A stretch of 8,221 nt of DNA from Terriglobia bacterium (lineage in GTDB: Bacteria > Acidobacteriota > Terriglobia > UBA7540): NCBI GenBank assembly GCA_030049455.1, contig JASIKV010000375.1, forward strand, positions 1-8,221. Direction: 5' to 3'. The notes under the pieces are model-generated. The model ran no database searches and was not told where the DNA came from. It saw only the letters and a program-made list of their open reading frames with translations. The position numbers were made by a program, and so were the translations under genes. Positions 6,075 through 8,221 of the stretch are shown here, in pieces. Each line of letters begins with the position of its first letter. Position 1 is the stretch's first letter.

Positions 6075-6619
6075 AGAACGGGCTCGAATATTTCGGTGAC
6101 GGAAATGGCGAGGCCAGGAAGGACCTGGTCATCTTTCAGGAAGTCGCCCCTGCGGAGGGTCTTCAGCGGACCTGGGCCGTGAATGTCGATCTCACATTTT
6201 TCGGGGTCCACCACCCAGATTAGGTCAACACCGGCATCGCGATACTGCTTGATTTTGCGCGTCATCTCCCGCGCCGAGTTATCGGGAGAGAGGACCTCAA
6301 CCACCAGCGCCGGAATGGCCTTCAAGGTGTGCTTGGGGTCAATTGCTAAAACGCGATCGCGCGGCACAAACGCGACGTCCGGCGCGCGCACCACACCCGG
6401 AGCGAATTGGAACCAAGTGTCGGGTGCGACTAATCCTCGGCTATTTGCCTTTGCCCATAATTCAACCGCTCCGTAAATCCTTTGGATAACTTTGGCTTGT
6501 TGAAAGCTGTTCGGAGACACGTAAACAGGTTCTCCTTCGTCCAGTTCATATCCCCCGCCCTGCTCGGGCTCAGGGAGCCGTTCGAGTTCTTCCGTCGTGA
6601 GAAGCGTCCTTGTGTTCAT
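6071..6619 (-). CDS. Uma2-family (DUF820) PD-(D/E)XK nuclease-like protein
   Basis: A soluble protein of the Uma2 family, a restriction-endonuclease-like fold very common in Acidobacteria, Cyanobacteria and Chloroflexi and mostly of unknown function. Counting from the chosen start it has 182 residues: LLTTEELERLPE (5-16), YELDEGEPVYVSP (24-36), the PD motif with D81 in RAPDVAFV, E108 in LVVEVLSP, then K122 and Y126, and IWVVDP (134-139). The acidic and lysine positions expected for an active nuclease core are therefore all present. Three starts are possible: GTG at 6649, ATG at 6631 (AGGTG 4 nt upstream) and ATG at 6619 (GGA 7 nt upstream). I chose 6619 because relatives begin a few residues before LLTTEEL; 6631 is nearly as good. 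It overlaps the DUF255 gene by 4 nt and closely follows the DUF2203 gene. A role with either neighbour is unproven. Confidence 0.9.
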   Translation of the reverse strand: MNTRTLLTTEELERLPEPEQGGGYELDEGEPVYVSPNSFQQAKVIQRIYGAVELWAKANSRGLVAPDTWFQFAPGVVRAPDVAFVPRDRVLAIDPKHTLKAIPALVVEVLSPDNSAREMTRKIKQYRDAGVDLIWVVDPEKCEIDIHGPGPLKTLRRGDFLKDDQVLPGLAISVTEIFEPVL

Positions 6620-6649
6620 CGCAATTTCCATCTTGCACCTGGAATTCAC

Positions 6650-7099
6650 CTACTGCAACCTGTGACCGCGCTGCTGAGTGCCATCGCCGGGCGCTTCATC
6701 AAGCGGCTTGCGCCCGGCAAATCCTTCGTCAACACCGTGCCAAAATGCAACACGTTCTTCGCCAAGTTTCCAGCAGAGATAAATCTCTTCGCCCTCCAGG
6801 AGGCTGGGAAAATCCACCAGGCCGACGTCGAGGTCTTTTACCAGAACGCCGGTTTCCTGAATGCGCTCGACGAGTTCATTCAGGTGTTCAGCCGCGGCGT
6901 CGTGCTCGGATTTTTTCTTCAGCAGATCCGCGAGCGGCGGAAACGTTCCGCCCAGAACCATGATGCGCGAGGCCACCTGCGTCAATTCGTTTTTAAAAGC
7001 CTCAATCTTCTGCTTTTCATCGCGCGCCTCCATCAGCCACGGGGCGAGCGTGGGCAAAAGCTCCTGGGCTTCACGACGGTTAAAAAATTTGTCGGCCAT
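6650..7099 (-). CDS. DUF2203 family protein
   Basis: A 149-residue, charged, mostly helical cytoplasmic protein of unknown function. The N-terminal part (FFNRREAQELLPTLAPWL, 5-22) and the helix from about 24 to 82 resemble a coiled coil. The C-terminal half carries the family signature: KDLDVGLVDFP (88-98), EIYLCWKLGEE (105-115) and WHGVDEGFAGRKPL (120-133), followed by a short polar tail. The reading frame is open further upstream, but that part overlaps the end of nadA and is unlike the family; the ATG at 7099 gives the usual start. Its ribosome binding site is poor: a GGAAGAAG sequence lies some 20 nt upstream, so translation may rely on coupling to nadA, whose stop is 47 nt away. It lies in the nadA-Uma2-DUF255 unit. 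Confidence 0.9.
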   Translation of the reverse strand: MADKFFNRREAQELLPTLAPWLMEARDEKQKIEAFKNELTQVASRIMVLGGTFPPLADLLKKKSEHDAAAEHLNELVERIQETGVLVKDLDVGLVDFPSLLEGEEIYLCWKLGEERVAFWHGVDEGFAGRKPLDEAPGDGTQQRGHRLQ

Positions 7100-7146
7100 A
7101 TCGAGCTTGGGACTTGCTTCTTCCGACCTTCTGCCGCGCCTCCCGG

Positions 7147-8221
7147 CTATTTGATCTCCAGCATGCGATTCAAGGCCACCAAAGCCCAGCGTTTGGTCTC
7201 GGCATCCACCCTGACGCGATTGATCACCTGGCCGGCGCGCAGGCTTTCGAGCGTCCAGCAGAGATGCTGGGGCGAAATTCGAAACATCGTGCTGCACATG
7301 CACACACAATCATCGAGTGAAACGATCAGCCGGTCCGGGTGCTCCGCCGCGAGCCGCTGAATCATGTGAATTTCCGTGCCCACCGCCCAGGCGCTGCCCG
7401 CCGGCGCCTCGTCCATGCGCTTCAAAATGTATTCCGTTGAACCGACCTCATCGGCCCGCTGGCAGACTTCCCACGAGCATTCGGGATGTGCGATTACGCG
7501 AATGCCCGGATACCGCGTGCGAACTCGTTCCACATGCTCGGGCCGAAAGCGCTGGTGTACGGAGCAGTGGCCCTTCCACAGATAAATCTTTGCCGCAGCG
7601 ATTTCGGATTTTGTATGCCCGCCGTTTTCTTCCGCCGGATTCCACACCAACATCTTCTCCAGCGGGATTCCCAGTCCATATCCGGTATTGCGCCCCAAGT
7701 GTTCATCGGGCAGGAAAATCGCCTTCTCGCCGCGCGCGAGCGCCCATTCCATTACTCTGCGGGCGTTGGATGACGTGCACACGGCGCCGCCCTTGCGCCC
7801 CACAAAAGCCTTGATGGCCGCCGTGGAGTTGATGTAAGTGACGGGCACAATGTTTTCGCCGTTGACTGCGGTGAGCGATTCCCAGCAAACCTCCACTTGC
7901 TCCAGATTCGCCATGTCCGCCATTGAGCAGCCCGCGTGCAGGTCGGGAAGGATCACCGCCTGGTGATCACCGCTCAGAATGTCGGCGCTTTCGGCCATAA
8001 AGTGCACGCCGCAAAAGACAATGTATTCAGCCTCACGCCGGCGCGCGGCAAGTTGCGAAAGGCGCAGCGAATCACCGCGGCAGTCGGCGAACTTTACCAC
8101 TTCATCGCGCTGATAGTGATGCCCCAAGATCACCAGGCGCGAGCCAAGCTCCGCTTTGGCGCGAGTGATGCGTTCATCCAGCTCCGGCGCGCTCAGATCG
8201 GCATAGTCTTCAAGCAGCAAA
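7147..8221 (-). CDS. nadA: Quinolinate synthase NadA, 5' end probably beyond the window
   Basis: Oxygen-sensitive [4Fe-4S] enzyme that condenses iminoaspartate with dihydroxyacetone phosphate to give quinolinate, the precursor of NAD. At least 357 residues are visible and match the longer NadA type. Numbered from the TTG at 8220: HHYQRDE (34-40, substrate-binding HHYQ), FCGVHFMAESAD (69-80), the cluster cysteines C98 in AGCSMADM, C219 in GHCSVH and C309 in CSTM, INSTA (130-134), TSSNA (149-153) and AHPECSWEV (244-252). Two further cysteines, C305 and C307, make a CxCxC with C309. The only start codon in the window is that TTG, one base from the edge, with no room for a ribosome binding site, so the true start is likely upstream. 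No nadB or nadC is visible. It heads the unit with DUF2203, Uma2 and DUF255. Confidence 0.96.
   Translation of the reverse strand, partial: LLLEDYADLSAPELDERITRAKAELGSRLVILGHHYQRDEVVKFADCRGDSLRLSQLAARRREAEYIVFCGVHFMAESADILSGDHQAVILPDLHAGCSMADMANLEQVEVCWESLTAVNGENIVPVTYINSTAAIKAFVGRKGGAVCTSSNARRVMEWALARGEKAIFLPDEHLGRNTGYGLGIPLEKMLVWNPAEENGGHTKSEIAAAKIYLWKGHCSVHQRFRPEHVERVRTRYPGIRVIAHPECSWEVCQRADEVGSTEYILKRMDEAPAGSAWAVGTEIHMIQRLAAEHPDRLIVSLDDCVCMCSTMFRISPQHLCWTLESLRAGQVINRVRVDAETKRWALVALNRMLEIK

Noticed and set aside
4854..6182. Plus-strand open frame of 442 codons opposite the DUF255 gene
   Set aside because: It is exactly codon-aligned with the sense gene, so stops appear only where the gene uses TTA, CTA or TCA codons, which are rare in GC-rich DNA. 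The translation shows no domain, and the sense strand is a clear known family.
6620..6649. GTG start for the Uma2 gene at 6649
   Set aside because: It directly abuts the DUF2203 stop codon with no good ribosome binding site; two ATG codons with better context follow.
7100..7309. Longer N-terminus for the DUF2203 protein
   Set aside because: The extra 70 residues overlap the nadA coding end, are low-complexity and Arg/Gly-rich, and lie outside the family domain; the ATG at 7099 fits the family start.
6482..7360. Plus-strand open frame of 292 codons across the DUF2203 gene
   Set aside because: Same codon-aligned antisense effect; it crosses the ends of three sense genes and resembles no protein family.

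Overview
This window reads as a compact piece of a GC-rich bacterial chromosome. All seven recognisable genes lie on the minus strand, so transcription runs from the right edge to the left edge. Gene content and protein flavour suggest an Acidobacteria-like soil bacterium: a long-type NadA, a class V aminotransferase placed directly before serA, a DUF2203 protein, an NCS2 permease with an unusual APGMGENFFF motif, and heptamer repeats between genes. That placement is an inference from sequence style, not a proof. I see no rRNA, tRNA, CRISPR array, insertion sequence, phage gene or origin.

Right half, in transcription order: nadA (quinolinate synthase, NAD synthesis; its first codons probably lie beyond the right edge), then a DUF2203 protein, a Uma2-family PD-(D/E)XK protein and a long DUF255 thioredoxin-domain protein (YyaL/SPATA20 family). 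The gaps are tight: 47 nt between nadA and the DUF2203 gene, at most about 30 nt before the Uma2 gene, and a 4-nt ATGA overlap between Uma2 and DUF255. The four look like one transcription unit. It seems to end at a 7-bp hairpin at 3915-3935.

Centre: a 183-nt gap (3783-3965) holds that hairpin, then a convincing sigma70-type promoter (TTGACA, 17 nt, TATTCT) and a leader able to fold into a long-range stem. It drives a class V aminotransferase and serA, 35 nt apart. Together they can supply the first two steps of the phosphorylated serine pathway, the class V enzyme probably standing in for SerC.

Left part: after serA come an EVE/PUA-like domain protein and the start of a nucleobase permease (NCS2, AzgA-like) that runs off the left edge. 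The gaps on both sides of the EVE gene carry degenerate 7-bp tandem repeats of the form CAGTNNN. Three tracts are present. Two face each other and form a large imperfect inverted repeat in the serA-EVE gap; the third abuts the permease start codon, which has no visible Shine-Dalgarno sequence. These repeats are the least ordinary part of the window. I see no clear new defence or mobile system; the coding part is mostly housekeeping metabolism with three poorly characterised families.
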